Made by a program: the position numbers and the translations under genes | Shown here: positions 1 through 6,683 of the stretch, in pieces | How the letters are laid out: each line of letters starts with the position of its first letter | Numbering within the stretch: the first letter of the stretch is position 1 | Source: Parasutterella muris | Lineage (GTDB): Bacteria > Pseudomonadota > Gammaproteobacteria > Burkholderiales > Burkholderiaceae_F | Assembly: GCF_943193095.1 (NCBI RefSeq) | Contig: NZ_CALPCV010000046.1 | Location: 1-9,611, forward strand | DNA: 9,611 nucleotides | Direction: 5' to 3' | Notes under the pieces: generated by a model | Told to the model about the DNA's origin: nothing | Database searches by the model: none | The model's input: only the letters and a program-made list of their open reading frames with translations

Positions 1-36
1 TTTCATTAGTGTAGATATCTGTTCTTCAACTTTCAT
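1..36 (-). CDS. 5' end of an unidentified minus-strand gene (12 codons only)
   Basis: Reading leftward, an ATG at 36-34 opens a frame, MKVEEQISTLMK, that runs off the window edge. A GGGAG Shine-Dalgarno lies 7 bases upstream (47-43), which supports a real start. Twelve residues are too few to identify the family. The GTTGACT/AGTCAAC inverted repeat around the ribosome binding site is typical of MarR-type autoregulated repressor genes, and the charged helical N-terminus would be compatible with one, but that is inference from the site and not from the protein. Confidence 0.5.
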   Translation of the reverse strand, partial: MKVEEQISTLMK

Positions 37-37
37 T

Positions 38-59
38 GTTGACTCCCTAAGTAGTCAAC
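38..59. promoter_or_regulatory. Inverted repeat, candidate MarR-type operator
   Basis: GTTGACT (38-44) and AGTCAAC (53-59) form perfect 7-base arms around an 8-base spacer. The spacer contains the Shine-Dalgarno of the leftward gene starting at 36, so a bound repressor would block that gene directly. TTGAC...GTCAA arms resemble operators bound by MarR-family repressors. The same structure in RNA could sequester the ribosome binding site instead. Confidence 0.45.
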
Positions 60-362
60 TTTTTTCAGGACAAGACACGGTTAGAAGCCAATTTTTTACT
101 GCCGCTTTTCAATGAAAACACCCTGAGGCTTTTATCAATTTAAATTAACAGGCAGACTAAAGGAATCACCTGCTTTTAAGGATCCGCCTTTGCGGTTGAA
201 ACTTGCCTATACGCAAAGAAAGACGGACACACGACGCATCATCCGGAACGTCAGTGAAAACGACTTCCAAATACTGCCAATCGATAGTAAGTGAACTGAT
301 TCAAACGAAAACTGAGTTGTCTCTGCATTATCCTGTAACCTCCAACGAACAAAGGAGAAAAA
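60..362. other. Intergenic region between divergent genes, no gene seen
   Basis: This stretch separates the leftward partial gene from the tautomerase gene and must hold both promoters. I find no convincing -35/-10 pair, no RNA family and no strong hairpin beyond a 4-base CCGC/GCGG stem near 185-195. Open frames here on either strand are low-complexity, lack ribosome binding sites and overlap the tautomerase gene, so I treat them as non-coding. Confidence 0.4.
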
Positions 363-572
363 ATGCCTTATGTCAATATAAAAGTCACCGGCGACGAAGA
401 AGCTCCGACAAAAGAGCAGAAACAAAAACTTATCGAAGGCGTTACCAAACTCATTGGCGACGTTCTCGGCAAAAATACTTCAAATCTGGTTGTCGTCATT
501 GAAGAAATTCCAATGGACAATTACGGGATTGGAGGTCTTACTGTTCGAGAACGGAGAAAGAGTAAGAAATAA
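363..572 (+). CDS. 4-oxalocrotonate tautomerase family protein
   Basis: A 69-residue protein of the tautomerase superfamily, which carries out keto-enol tautomerisation with an N-terminal proline as general base. The start MPYVNIKV puts Pro directly after the initiator Met, so Pro-1 is exposed once Met is removed. The NYGIGG turn near residues 53-58 is the conserved beta-hairpin motif of the family. The length matches the small subunit type, which assembles as hexamers in the cytosol. A strong AGGAG ribosome binding site lies just upstream. Compared by eye with Pseudomonas 4-OT, the two substrate-binding arginines (Arg11, Arg39) are not conserved (acidic or small residue, and Val), so the substrate is probably not 4-oxalocrotonate. 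No catechol meta-cleavage genes are nearby. Family assignment is firm; the substrate is unknown. Confidence 0.9.
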   Translation: MPYVNIKVTGDEEAPTKEQKQKLIEGVTKLIGDVLGKNTSNLVVVIEEIPMDNYGIGGLTVRERRKSKK

Positions 573-600
573 CGAGGCAATATTTTTTTCGCTCGCATTA

Positions 601-623
601 GGCAGACCCGAAGCAGCTCTGCC
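601..623 (+). terminator. Weak hairpin downstream of the tautomerase gene
   Basis: GGCAGA (601-606) pairs with TCTGCC (618-623) around an 11-base loop, followed by a short T/C-rich tract and not a clean U-run. An alternative pairing, CGAAG (609-613) with CTTCG (633-637), overlaps it. It could terminate tautomerase transcription or be part of the leader of the next gene; it is a weak candidate. Confidence 0.3.
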
Positions 624-679
624 CTAGGGTTTCTTCGTCCTTTAAATTAAATAACCCCTTATTCCTTTGTAACAATACA

Positions 680-717
680 TAGCAGTTTGTTCTTTTTGGA
701 CGACCGAGAACTGCCTA
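680..717. promoter_or_regulatory. Inverted repeat upstream of the DXS-like gene
   Basis: TAGCAGTT (680-687) matches AACTGC-C-TA (709-717) as an 8-base inverted repeat with one bulged C. It lies in the 200-base gap in front of the DXS-like gene, where its promoter must be. It is a candidate operator or leader hairpin, with no family recognised. Confidence 0.25.
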
Positions 718-772
718 TCAGTCTTCTGCCAATTATCTTTCTTCACATTGATTTTTTGTAGGGAGAAAGAAA

Positions 773-2530
773 TTGAAACTTATTGATATCAAGTCTCCGA
801 AAGATATTAAAAACCTCAGCATCGACGAGTTAAAGGATTTAGCCTCTCAAATGCGCAGTGCCATTGTCAATTACACATCCACAATCGGCGGCCATGTCGG
901 GCCAAACCTCGGCGATGTGGAAGCGCTCATTGCACTTCACTATGTATTTGACGCTCCGAAAGACAAACTCGTCATTGATGTTTCGCATCAAGACTTTGTC
1001 CATAAGATGCTGACCGGTAGAGCCAAGTATTATTTGGAGAAGGATAAGTTCCGCGACATCGGAGAATTTACCGATCCAAAAGAAAGTCCGGAGTATGACC
1101 TCTTTTACGCCGGCCACACTTCTCCCTCAATCAGCCTAAGTTTCGGTTTAGCTAAAGCAAGAGCACTCAAAAAACAAAGCTGCAATATCGTCGCCTTTAT
1201 CGGTGACGGTTCACTCAGCGGCGGTGTCGCGTTTGAAGGCCTGGACGCTGCAGGGAAACTGAACAGCAACTTTATTGTCATCGTCAACGACAATCAGATG
1301 GCCATCGCCGAGAATCACGGAAGTCTCTATGACAACCTTCAGGAGCTGAGAGAAACGAACGGTCAGAGCTCGAACAACTTCTTTAAGACTCTTGGCTACG
1401 ACTACGTTTACGTCCGTGACGGCAATAACTTAGAAGCTCTCATTAAGGCTTATAAGAAAGTCAAGGACTCTCATAAACCGGTCGTCGTTCACATTAACAC
1501 TCAGAAAGGTCTCGGCTATAAGCCCGCGGAAGCGCTCCGCGAAGAATTCCACTTCTCCGCTCCGTACGACGTCGCAGACGGAGAGCCGCTTGTACAGTCC
1601 AACAGCCCGGACTACATCACCGTCACCCGCGATTACCTCCTTCAGAAGGTAAAAGAAGATCCGACACTTCTCATTATTTCTTCGGCAACCCCTGAAGTAT
1701 TCGGATTCATGGAAAAAGAACGCAAGGAATGCGGTGAACAATACATCGACGTTGCGATCGCGGAGCAGACCGGTGTATCCACAATGGCCGGCGCGGCCCG
1801 CGCAGGCGCAAAGGTGATCTACCCGGTCGCCGCCACATTCCTTCAAAGAGCTTATGACCAACTGGAACAGGACTGGGCAATGAATGATTCTCCTGCCGTC
1901 ATGCCTGTATTGCACACCGGCATCAGAGGACTCACCGATTTAACCCACTTGGGCTTTTGGGACATCCCGATGATTGCCTCTATTCCGAACATTGTTTATC
2001 TTGCACCGACAAACGCGGAAGAGTACAAGGCAATGATGGACTGGGCATTAAGCAAAAATCAGCATAAAGTTGCGATTCGAGTACCGACTTATAGCTTTGA
2101 ACTCGCAGACGGATCTGTAGATACCGACTACAGCGATCTGAACAAATTTAAGGTCGTCCGCAGCGGCAAAGATGTCGCGATCATCGCTGCCGGTGACTTC
2201 TTTGTTAAAGGCAGACAGATAGCGGATGAACTGGCCAAGAAAGGTATTCAAGCCACACTCATCAACCCGCGCTTTGTCTCCGGCGTTGATGAAGAACTCA
2301 TTCTTTCTCTGGAAAAAGACCACAAACTTATCGTCACACTCGAGGACGGAAGCATTGAGGGCGGCTTTGGCGGTCGAGTCGCACAAACAGCGGCTCCTAC
2401 CTCTATGAGATGCCTGACATACGGATTAAAGAAAGAATTTGTCGATCGCTACAATCCGGACGAACTGGAAGAAAAATATGGCTTGACCGTTCCTCAGATC
2501 GTCTCTGACATTGAAAATATTCTGAAGTAA
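773..2530 (+). CDS. DXS-like (1-deoxy-D-xylulose-5-phosphate synthase family) thiamine-diphosphate enzyme
   Basis: A 585-residue three-domain transketolase-like protein of the DXS family. The start is TTG with GGGAG 7 bases upstream, and no better start lies nearby. ThDP features are intact: GDG (144-146) with NDN (172-174) for the metal-diphosphate, GGH with His41, FH with His260, and AIAEQ with catalytic Glu331. The overall match to E. coli DXS is clear (ALHYV, HKxLTGR, TFLQRAYDQ, THxG). It is shorter than the usual about 620 residues because the region after the NDN motif is cut by about 30 residues. Aligned by eye to E. coli DXS, Tyr392, Arg420, Asp427 and Arg478, which contact the phosphate of glyceraldehyde-3-phosphate, become Ala353, His381, Thr388 and Thr439; Arg398 is kept (Arg359). 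It is therefore likely a paralogue making an acyloin from pyruvate and another aldehyde, though true DXS activity is not excluded. A terminator follows directly. Confidence 0.85.
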   Translation: MKLIDIKSPKDIKNLSIDELKDLASQMRSAIVNYTSTIGGHVGPNLGDVEALIALHYVFDAPKDKLVIDVSHQDFVHKMLTGRAKYYLEKDKFRDIGEFTDPKESPEYDLFYAGHTSPSISLSFGLAKARALKKQSCNIVAFIGDGSLSGGVAFEGLDAAGKLNSNFIVIVNDNQMAIAENHGSLYDNLQELRETNGQSSNNFFKTLGYDYVYVRDGNNLEALIKAYKKVKDSHKPVVVHINTQKGLGYKPAEALREEFHFSAPYDVADGEPLVQSNSPDYITVTRDYLLQKVKEDPTLLIISSATPEVFGFMEKERKECGEQYIDVAIAEQTGVSTMAGAARAGAKVIYPVAATFLQRAYDQLEQDWAMNDSPAVMPVLHTGIRGLTDLTHLGFWDIPMIASIPNIVYLAPTNAEEYKAMMDWALSKNQHKVAIRVPTYSFELADGSVDTDYSDLNKFKVVRSGKDVAIIAAGDFFVKGRQIADELAKKGIQATLINPRFVSGVDEELILSLEKDHKLIVTLEDGSIEGGFGGRVAQTAAPTSMRCLTYGLKKEFVDRYNPDELEEKYGLTVPQIVSDIENILK

Positions 2531-2552
2531 TCGGAATAGTTAAACTTTGTGT

Positions 2553-2585
2553 ACGGCGCATTTCTCAGGGGGTGCGCCGTTTTTG
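2553..2585 (+). terminator. Rho-independent terminator of the DXS-like gene
   Basis: ACGGCGCA (2553-2560) and TGCGCCGT (2573-2580) form a perfect 8-base stem with a 12-base loop, followed by a T-run. It sits 22 bases after the stop codon and separates this gene from the alcohol dehydrogenase gene, at least partly uncoupling the two. Confidence 0.85.
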
Positions 2586-2632
2586 TCTTCATGATTTAAT
2601 ATGCATCTTCCATCAACCTAATGTAAAACATC

Positions 2633-3799
2633 ATGATTTCCTTCTGCATACCGACAAAATTTCTCTTTGGAGCCGGTGCTCTGAAACAGCTTCACAAACA
2701 ACAACTGCCGGGTAAAAAAACGCTTATCGTCATTACGCAGGGGAAATCGGCAAGAAAGCACGGATATCTGGCCGAACTCGAAAAGCAGCTTGATCTTGCC
2801 GGAGTCGAACACATGGTTTATGACGGTATTCGTCCGAACCCGACTAAGGACAGCATCATGGAAGCGGCTGCCGCTGCCCGCAGAGAGAACTGTGATTTCA
2901 TTACAGCGCTTGGCGGGGGCTCTCCTATGGATAGTGCGAAAGTCATTGCGGTGATGGCTACCAACCCCGGTGACCTTTGGGATTACTGCGTCAAAGGAAC
3001 CGGAAAAGGTCTTCCTATCCAGAATCAGCCTCTTCCGATTGTATGCGTCACCACCACTGCCGGCACAGGTTCTGAGGCAGACGGAGGCGCGGTTATCAGC
3101 AACACTGAAACCTGCGAGAAGTATGGCATCGGTGATCCGCGCATGTTCCCGACGCTTTCTGTTGTTGACCCTGAACTAATGCTTTCTGTACCACCGGCGC
3201 AAACAGCGTATCAGGGACTTGATACATTCTTCCATTTAGCCGAAGGCTATATTTCCAGAACATCCAATCTCTTCAACCAGATGTTTGCTCTGACCGGAAT
3301 TGAGAACGTCTCCAAATATTTAGCGATTTCGATTAAGGACGGTACAAACCTCGAGGCTCGCGAGCATATGGCTTTTGCCAACACACTCGGCGGATTTGTT
3401 ATGGCGACGGGTCGTCTCACCAGCGAGCATGCTATGGAGCATGTGCTGAGCGCGCACTATCCTTCTCTGCCTCACGGTGCGGGACTCATCTTATTATGCC
3501 GCGCCTACTTCGGCCACTTCATCAGCTGCGGCGCTGTCCCGGAAAAATTCATCAAAATGGCTCAGGCTATGGGGATAAAAGACGCGAATAAGCCTGAAGA
3601 CTTTCTGACAGCCTTGGAGGATCTTCTTAAGGACTGCGGCGTCGCTGATCTGAAGATGAGTGATTTCGGAATCAAAGCTAATGAAATGGAACAATTCGGA
3701 ATCGAAGCGAAAACGGTCACTCCGGAAATGTTCGCCAATGACCCGGCAGAAATGACAAAGGAAGACTGTATTGAAATCTACAGAAAGTCTTACCGCTGA
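2633..3799 (+). CDS. Iron-containing alcohol dehydrogenase
   Basis: A 388-residue group III (FucO/AdhB-type) NAD(P)-dependent alcohol dehydrogenase that interconverts an alcohol and its aldehyde or ketone in the cytosol. The dinucleotide-binding motif GGGSPMD is at 94-100 and TTAGTGSE at 141-148. Likely metal ligands are Asp197 and His201 (GLDTFFH), His266 (SEHAMEH) and His281 (PHG); His270 matches the extra active-site His of FucO. The length is normal. The start is the first ATG after an in-frame TAA 9 bases upstream, and the N-terminus fits the family, but no Shine-Dalgarno is visible. It lies 102 bases after the DXS-like gene on the same strand, with a terminator between. The substrate is unknown; reduction of the product of the DXS-like enzyme is an attractive guess. 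Confidence 0.92.
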   Translation: MISFCIPTKFLFGAGALKQLHKQQLPGKKTLIVITQGKSARKHGYLAELEKQLDLAGVEHMVYDGIRPNPTKDSIMEAAAAARRENCDFITALGGGSPMDSAKVIAVMATNPGDLWDYCVKGTGKGLPIQNQPLPIVCVTTTAGTGSEADGGAVISNTETCEKYGIGDPRMFPTLSVVDPELMLSVPPAQTAYQGLDTFFHLAEGYISRTSNLFNQMFALTGIENVSKYLAISIKDGTNLEAREHMAFANTLGGFVMATGRLTSEHAMEHVLSAHYPSLPHGAGLILLCRAYFGHFISCGAVPEKFIKMAQAMGIKDANKPEDFLTALEDLLKDCGVADLKMSDFGIKANEMEQFGIEAKTVTPEMFANDPAEMTKEDCIEIYRKSYR

Positions 3800-3867
3800 T
3801 TCCGCGGATTTAGACAGAAACAATTTAGGGCCGCTTCTATAACAATTAGAGCAACTCTTAAAACCGC

Positions 3868-3915
3868 AAAACTTCCCGCACCTGATACGACGTTAGCGCG
3901 GGAAGTTTTGTTTTT
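3868..3915. terminator. Strong, probably bidirectional terminator between converging genes
   Basis: AAAACTTCCCGC (3868-3879) and GCGGGAAGTTTT (3898-3909) form a perfect 12-base stem followed by GTTTTTG on the + strand. The stem begins with A residues, so it also ends in Ts on the minus strand. It would stop the alcohol dehydrogenase transcript from the left and the three-gene cluster from the right. Confidence 0.88.
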
Positions 3916-3920
3916 GTCTG

Positions 3921-3943
3921 CGCTTTCTTCCATTGAGAAAGCG
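3921..3943 (-). terminator. Second hairpin at the end of the leftward cluster
   Basis: CGCTTTCT (3921-3928) and AGAAAGCG (3936-3943) form a perfect 8-base stem with a 7-base loop, just inside the main terminator. On the minus strand it is followed by an A-rich tract and not by a U-run. It is more likely an mRNA 3'-end stabiliser or pause element than a terminator. Confidence 0.35.
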
Positions 3944-3960
3944 TCTTCAAGTTTTACATG

Positions 3961-4261
3961 CTAGTTGGCTTCAGCAGCGTTTTTGCCGGCAATGCGGCCG
4001 GAAAGCAAGTCGATCGCATTTTCATCCGGATAGCGCAGTTTATTCTGAACCAGCCAATATGTAGATCCCGGCCGCGCGAACACCGCCTTTGAAAGAACAT
4101 CTCGAGCTGCGCCATCGTTAACGAAACGATCGCCTTTTTATCTTCTGCTGTCAGCGTTCTGTCCAAGACACCGATCGCTAAGTCTTGCGCCAATACCAAC
4201 CCGGAAGGAAGGAAAAGGGAAAGTACGAAAAAACAACAGACAAAATAATGTGCTTTTTCAT
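3961..4261 (-). pseudogene. Small secreted protein of unknown function, broken by two single-base frameshifts
   Basis: The ATG at 4261-4259 starts MKKHIILSVVF, a signal-peptide N-terminus, but this frame soon stops. Adding one base in the A6 run at 4228-4233 continues it as VLSLFLPSGLVLAQD, a natural hydrophobic segment and a VLA cleavage site. A second added base at the T5 run 4135-4139 carries it on as GDRFVNDGAARDVLSK to a stop at 3963-3961. The repaired protein would be about 100 residues: signal peptide, about 70 mature residues, ending GKNAAEAN. I recognise no domain. An alternative ATG lies at 4270. It is the last gene of the leftward cluster, about 30 bases after the acetyltransferase gene. 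The alternative reading, an intact 81-residue protein from a TTG at 4199, is less convincing because it has no ribosome binding site. Confidence 0.6.
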
Positions 4262-4289
4262 ACTTTCCATAGTGTTTCGTCAGCCCGAT

Positions 4290-4784
4290 TTATTTGGCAA
4301 AGCTCTTTAGGCTCTCGCCTGTCATACGGCAGATACGCCAATCCGGCATAACAACCGCGCCGATTTTTTGGTAGAAATTAATCGCCGGCTGGTTCCAATC
4401 CAAGACACTCCATTCAAAGCGGCCGCATCCTTTCTCTACCGCAGTCTTCGCTAAAAACTGCATGATTCGCTTCCCGTAGCCTTTGCCTCGGAACTGCGGC
4501 ACAACAAATAAATCCTCGAGATAAAGACCGCGTCTGCTTAAAAAGGTGGAGTAGTTAAAGAAATACAGCGCAAATCCCACCGGAATCTCATCACCTAACT
4601 CATCCAATTCCCAAGCGATGACAGAGTAACAATCCGGCTTTTCGGAAAAAAGCGACTTTTCAAGAAGCTCAACGGTAGCCACACACTGATCTTCTAATTT
4701 TTCATATTTGGCCAATCCGCGAATTAAGTCCAAAATAATCGGACAGTCCTCTTTTCTGGCCGGTTTAATTAAAAACTGAGACAT
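4290..4784 (-). CDS. GNAT N-acetyltransferase, SSAT (diamine acetyltransferase)-like
   Basis: A 164-residue GNAT enzyme that transfers acetyl from acetyl-CoA to an amine. The acetyl-CoA pyrophosphate loop is FRGKGYG (98-104), preceded by the strand LEDLFVVP (89-96). VLDWNQPAINFY (127-138) is the motif B region, with Tyr138 in the place of the usual general acid. YLEDLFV and VLDWNQ strongly resemble eukaryotic SSAT1/SSAT2 and their bacterial relatives, which acetylate spermidine, thialysine or other small amines. The length is typical and there is no signal peptide, so it is cytosolic. AGGAAG (4797-4792) lies 7 bases before the ATG and reaches the stop region of the upstream gene; the 15-base gap shows co-transcription. 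It is intact although both neighbours carry frameshifts. The exact amine substrate cannot be told. Confidence 0.9.
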   Translation of the reverse strand: MSQFLIKPARKEDCPIILDLIRGLAKYEKLEDQCVATVELLEKSLFSEKPDCYSVIAWELDELGDEIPVGFALYFFNYSTFLSRRGLYLEDLFVVPQFRGKGYGKRIMQFLAKTAVEKGCGRFEWSVLDWNQPAINFYQKIGAVVMPDWRICRMTGESLKSFAK

Positions 4785-4799
4785 CCTTACACTTCCTGT

Positions 4800-5383
4800 T
4801 TAGTTTTGCGGAGCTGGCGACGATTGTGTCGGCGCGTCTGCCTTCTTACAGAATCCTTTATACAGCACAGACATTGTGCTTTTATCGACGATCGGTCTCA
4901 TCTTGCGATCAAATTGCTGCTGTTTAACTTTAGCGCCCTTCCCGTCTGCTTCAGCGTAGGCCGCAATCGCTAAAGGCGCATACTGATTCTGTGCGCAGTC
5001 AATGACATATTGAATTTTGGAAGATTTTGAATCAGGAATGAATCCGCGATTCTGCATCGTCCAAAAATAGACCTCGTCGCCTTTTCTGCGTATGCCGGTC
5101 TTGATCACGTAAAACTCGTCAGCAATTTTGATTAAGTTCTGTCGGCCAATAACTGGTGGAATAAAAATAGGCATTGGGGCAGCAGAGCCCGACTGAGTAT
5201 TGTTTAGATTACGAACCGCAGGCGATGAAGACCGGTAGGTCGGTCTCGGATAGGTTCTCTGAGGAACGGCTGCAGGTCGTGACGGTCAATGGTTGTGCGT
5301 CCTCCAAGCCTTGCCGCTTCGCAGTCTGCAGCAACAGTAAATAAGAAGAGCACAGAACAAAGCATTGGAATGGTTCTTTTCAT
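4800..5383 (-). pseudogene. Secreted protein with surface-adhesin-E-like domain, frameshifted
   Basis: The ATG at 5383-5381 begins MKRTIPMLCSVLFLFTVAAD, a Sec signal peptide, with probable cleavage after CEA and a mature start ARLGG. This frame runs out at 5204. The continuing frame encodes a Pro/Ser-rich linker (VPQRTYPRPTYRSSSP) and then a domain running to 4800. One added base between about 5287 and 5206, for example near 5280, joins them into a 194-residue protein. The domain shows the Adhesin_E (PF16747-type) pattern: an N-terminal strand FYVIK, YVIDC, then a Y-rich strand with GKG, then RPIV-S, and a final FC. The two Cys residues are suited to a disulfide. The intact downstream part also has an ATG at 5174, but that would lack a signal peptide and a ribosome binding site. 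It is the first gene of the leftward cluster. The domain call is by pattern only. Confidence 0.65.
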
Positions 5384-5388
5384 ATATT

Positions 5389-5394
5389 CTCCTT
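5389..5394 (-). promoter_or_regulatory. Ribosome binding site that fixes the adhesin-like gene start
   Basis: AAGGAG reads leftward with a 5-base spacer to the ATG at 5383. It decides in favour of MKRTIPM as the start, against an upstream in-frame ATG at 5482 that would place a charged stretch before the signal peptide. A possible -10 (CATAAT, minus strand, 5410-5405) lies just upstream without a good -35. Confidence 0.7.
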
Positions 5395-5466
5395 GTTTCT
5401 TGAAATTATGCGCTTTCGGATTCCCTGCTTTGCGATTTTTCGCGAACTCAAGGAAAACCATAAGGG

Positions 5467-5502
5467 AAAAGCACCTCTTCAATTGAATGAAGAGGTGCTT
5501 TT
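5467..5502 (-). terminator. Terminator of the dcuC-iadA operon
   Basis: A perfect 15-base inverted repeat (5467-5481 with 5488-5502, core GCACCTCTTCA/TGAAGAGGTGC) with a 6-base loop. Both flanks end in four A/T bases, so it can act in either direction. It lies 26 bases after the iadA stop codon and before the start of the next leftward cluster. Confidence 0.85.
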
Positions 5503-5528
5503 AGTCTTATACAAATCAGCGAGAGGGA

Positions 5529-6671
5529 TTAGTACTCAAAAGTTCCTTTTTTGAGGATTTCACCATTGCGCATCATGGCAGCACCCTTAGCGAATACATC
5601 CTTGAGCTCCCAGTTCTGATCAAAGAGGCAGAAGTCTGCGCTTGCGCCGCACTTAACTTCACCTTTGCCTCTAAGTTCGAGCCCCTGCGCCACATTGCGA
5701 GTCAGCAGCGGAAGAACTTTCTGAACTTCATGTCCTCTTGAAATCAGTTTCTTGAGGTCACGCAGGTTACAGGCCACTCCGCCGATACCAAGACCTACCA
5801 TTTCGCCTTTCTCGTTAAATCTTGGAACAGAACCGTGTCCATCGGAACTCATGGTGATAAGCGACTGATCAACACCGGCGTCCCAAGCCGCTTCAACTGC
5901 ATCTGCCGGGCTTTCAAAGGCACATGAACCACCCGTTGTAATATCGATGCGGCCGCCGCGTTTACCAAATTCCAGCGCTTTACCAAAGACATACTTGTCT
6001 CGAGCGCAGTGCGTCGGACGGATATGACGGATCGGGAATCCGCGGTTCACAATGTCCTCAAACATTTCAAATGCGCCAGGAACATTGCCAAGATGGATAT
6101 GAAGTACTCCGATTTTTCCTGCGATCATTCCGCCAACGCGGATCTGGGTGAGAAGATCCAGGACCTGCTGTGTTGTCGGGAAAGAGGAACGGTGATCACC
6201 GAGCGCGATTTTCACGCCTAAAACTTCGTGAACCATCAGAAGATCGTTTTTCACGCTTCCTGTAAGCGTTGTCGGCGGATAGGCATAGTTACTTGTGTAC
6301 ATCCAAGCAGAAACCCCTTCGTCAGTAAGGGCCTGGACTTTTGCCAAAAGATTGGGAATGGAACGGGAAACGCTGTCCGTTCCGGAAACTCCGACAAGAC
6401 TGGTTGTACCGCATTCAACGAGTTCAGACAGTACGATTTCCGGTGTGCGGCTCTTCGGACCGCCCTCTCCGCCTCCGCCGGTAACATGAATATGCTGATC
6501 AATGAAGCCCGGCGTCATGATCATGCCTTTGGCATCAACCATTTCGAGATCGGGGAGTACAACGGTGAGATCTTTGCCAATCGCGGCGACTTTGTCGTTG
6601 ACAACGAGTACATCTTGGACGCCCATGTCGTCCGGATTGTAGAGATGAGCATTTTTAATAAGGTAAGCCAT
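5529..6671 (-). CDS. iadA: Isoaspartyl dipeptidase (beta-aspartyl-peptidase)
   Basis: A 380-residue amidohydrolase-superfamily enzyme that cleaves beta-aspartyl (isoaspartyl) dipeptides to L-aspartate and a free amino acid. The match to E. coli IadA (390 residues) is strong throughout. All key residues are seen: His60 and His62 (QHIHVTGGGGE) and Glu69, Tyr129, the carbamylated metal-bridging Lys154 (GVKIAL), Arg161 (DHRS), His193, His221 with Arg224 (PTHCAR), catalytic Asp277 and Ser281 (SSDGHGS). It has no signal peptide, so it is cytosolic. Its Shine-Dalgarno AGGAG (6685-6681) overlaps the stop codon of dcuC, with a 12-base gap between the genes, so the two are transcribed and probably translated together. 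It is the second and last gene before the terminator. Confidence 0.94.
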   Translation of the reverse strand: MAYLIKNAHLYNPDDMGVQDVLVVNDKVAAIGKDLTVVLPDLEMVDAKGMIMTPGFIDQHIHVTGGGGEGGPKSRTPEIVLSELVECGTTSLVGVSGTDSVSRSIPNLLAKVQALTDEGVSAWMYTSNYAYPPTTLTGSVKNDLLMVHEVLGVKIALGDHRSSFPTTQQVLDLLTQIRVGGMIAGKIGVLHIHLGNVPGAFEMFEDIVNRGFPIRHIRPTHCARDKYVFGKALEFGKRGGRIDITTGGSCAFESPADAVEAAWDAGVDQSLITMSSDGHGSVPRFNEKGEMVGLGIGGVACNLRDLKKLISRGHEVQKVLPLLTRNVAQGLELRGKGEVKCGASADFCLFDQNWELKDVFAKGAAMMRNGEILKKGTFEY

Positions 6672-6683
6672 GTTTCATGTCTC

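Noticed and set aside
203..502. 99-residue + strand open frame, Arg/Lys/Ser-rich
   Set aside because: It overlaps the tautomerase gene in another frame, has no ribosome binding site and shows a biased composition typical of out-of-frame reading.
1430..1915. 161-residue minus-strand open frame inside the DXS-like gene
   Set aside because: It lies fully antisense to a gene with conserved motifs; Cys- and Arg-rich shadow composition.
4800..5383. Programmed ribosomal frameshift in the adhesin-like gene
   Set aside because: No slippery heptamer or following pseudoknot is visible in the possible shift zone; a plain indel is simpler.
5204..5482. Longer start (MKRCFSLMVF...) for the adhesin-like gene
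   Set aside because: It would put a charged segment before the signal peptide and overlaps the dcuC-iadA terminator stem; the internal ATG at 5383 has a strong ribosome binding site.
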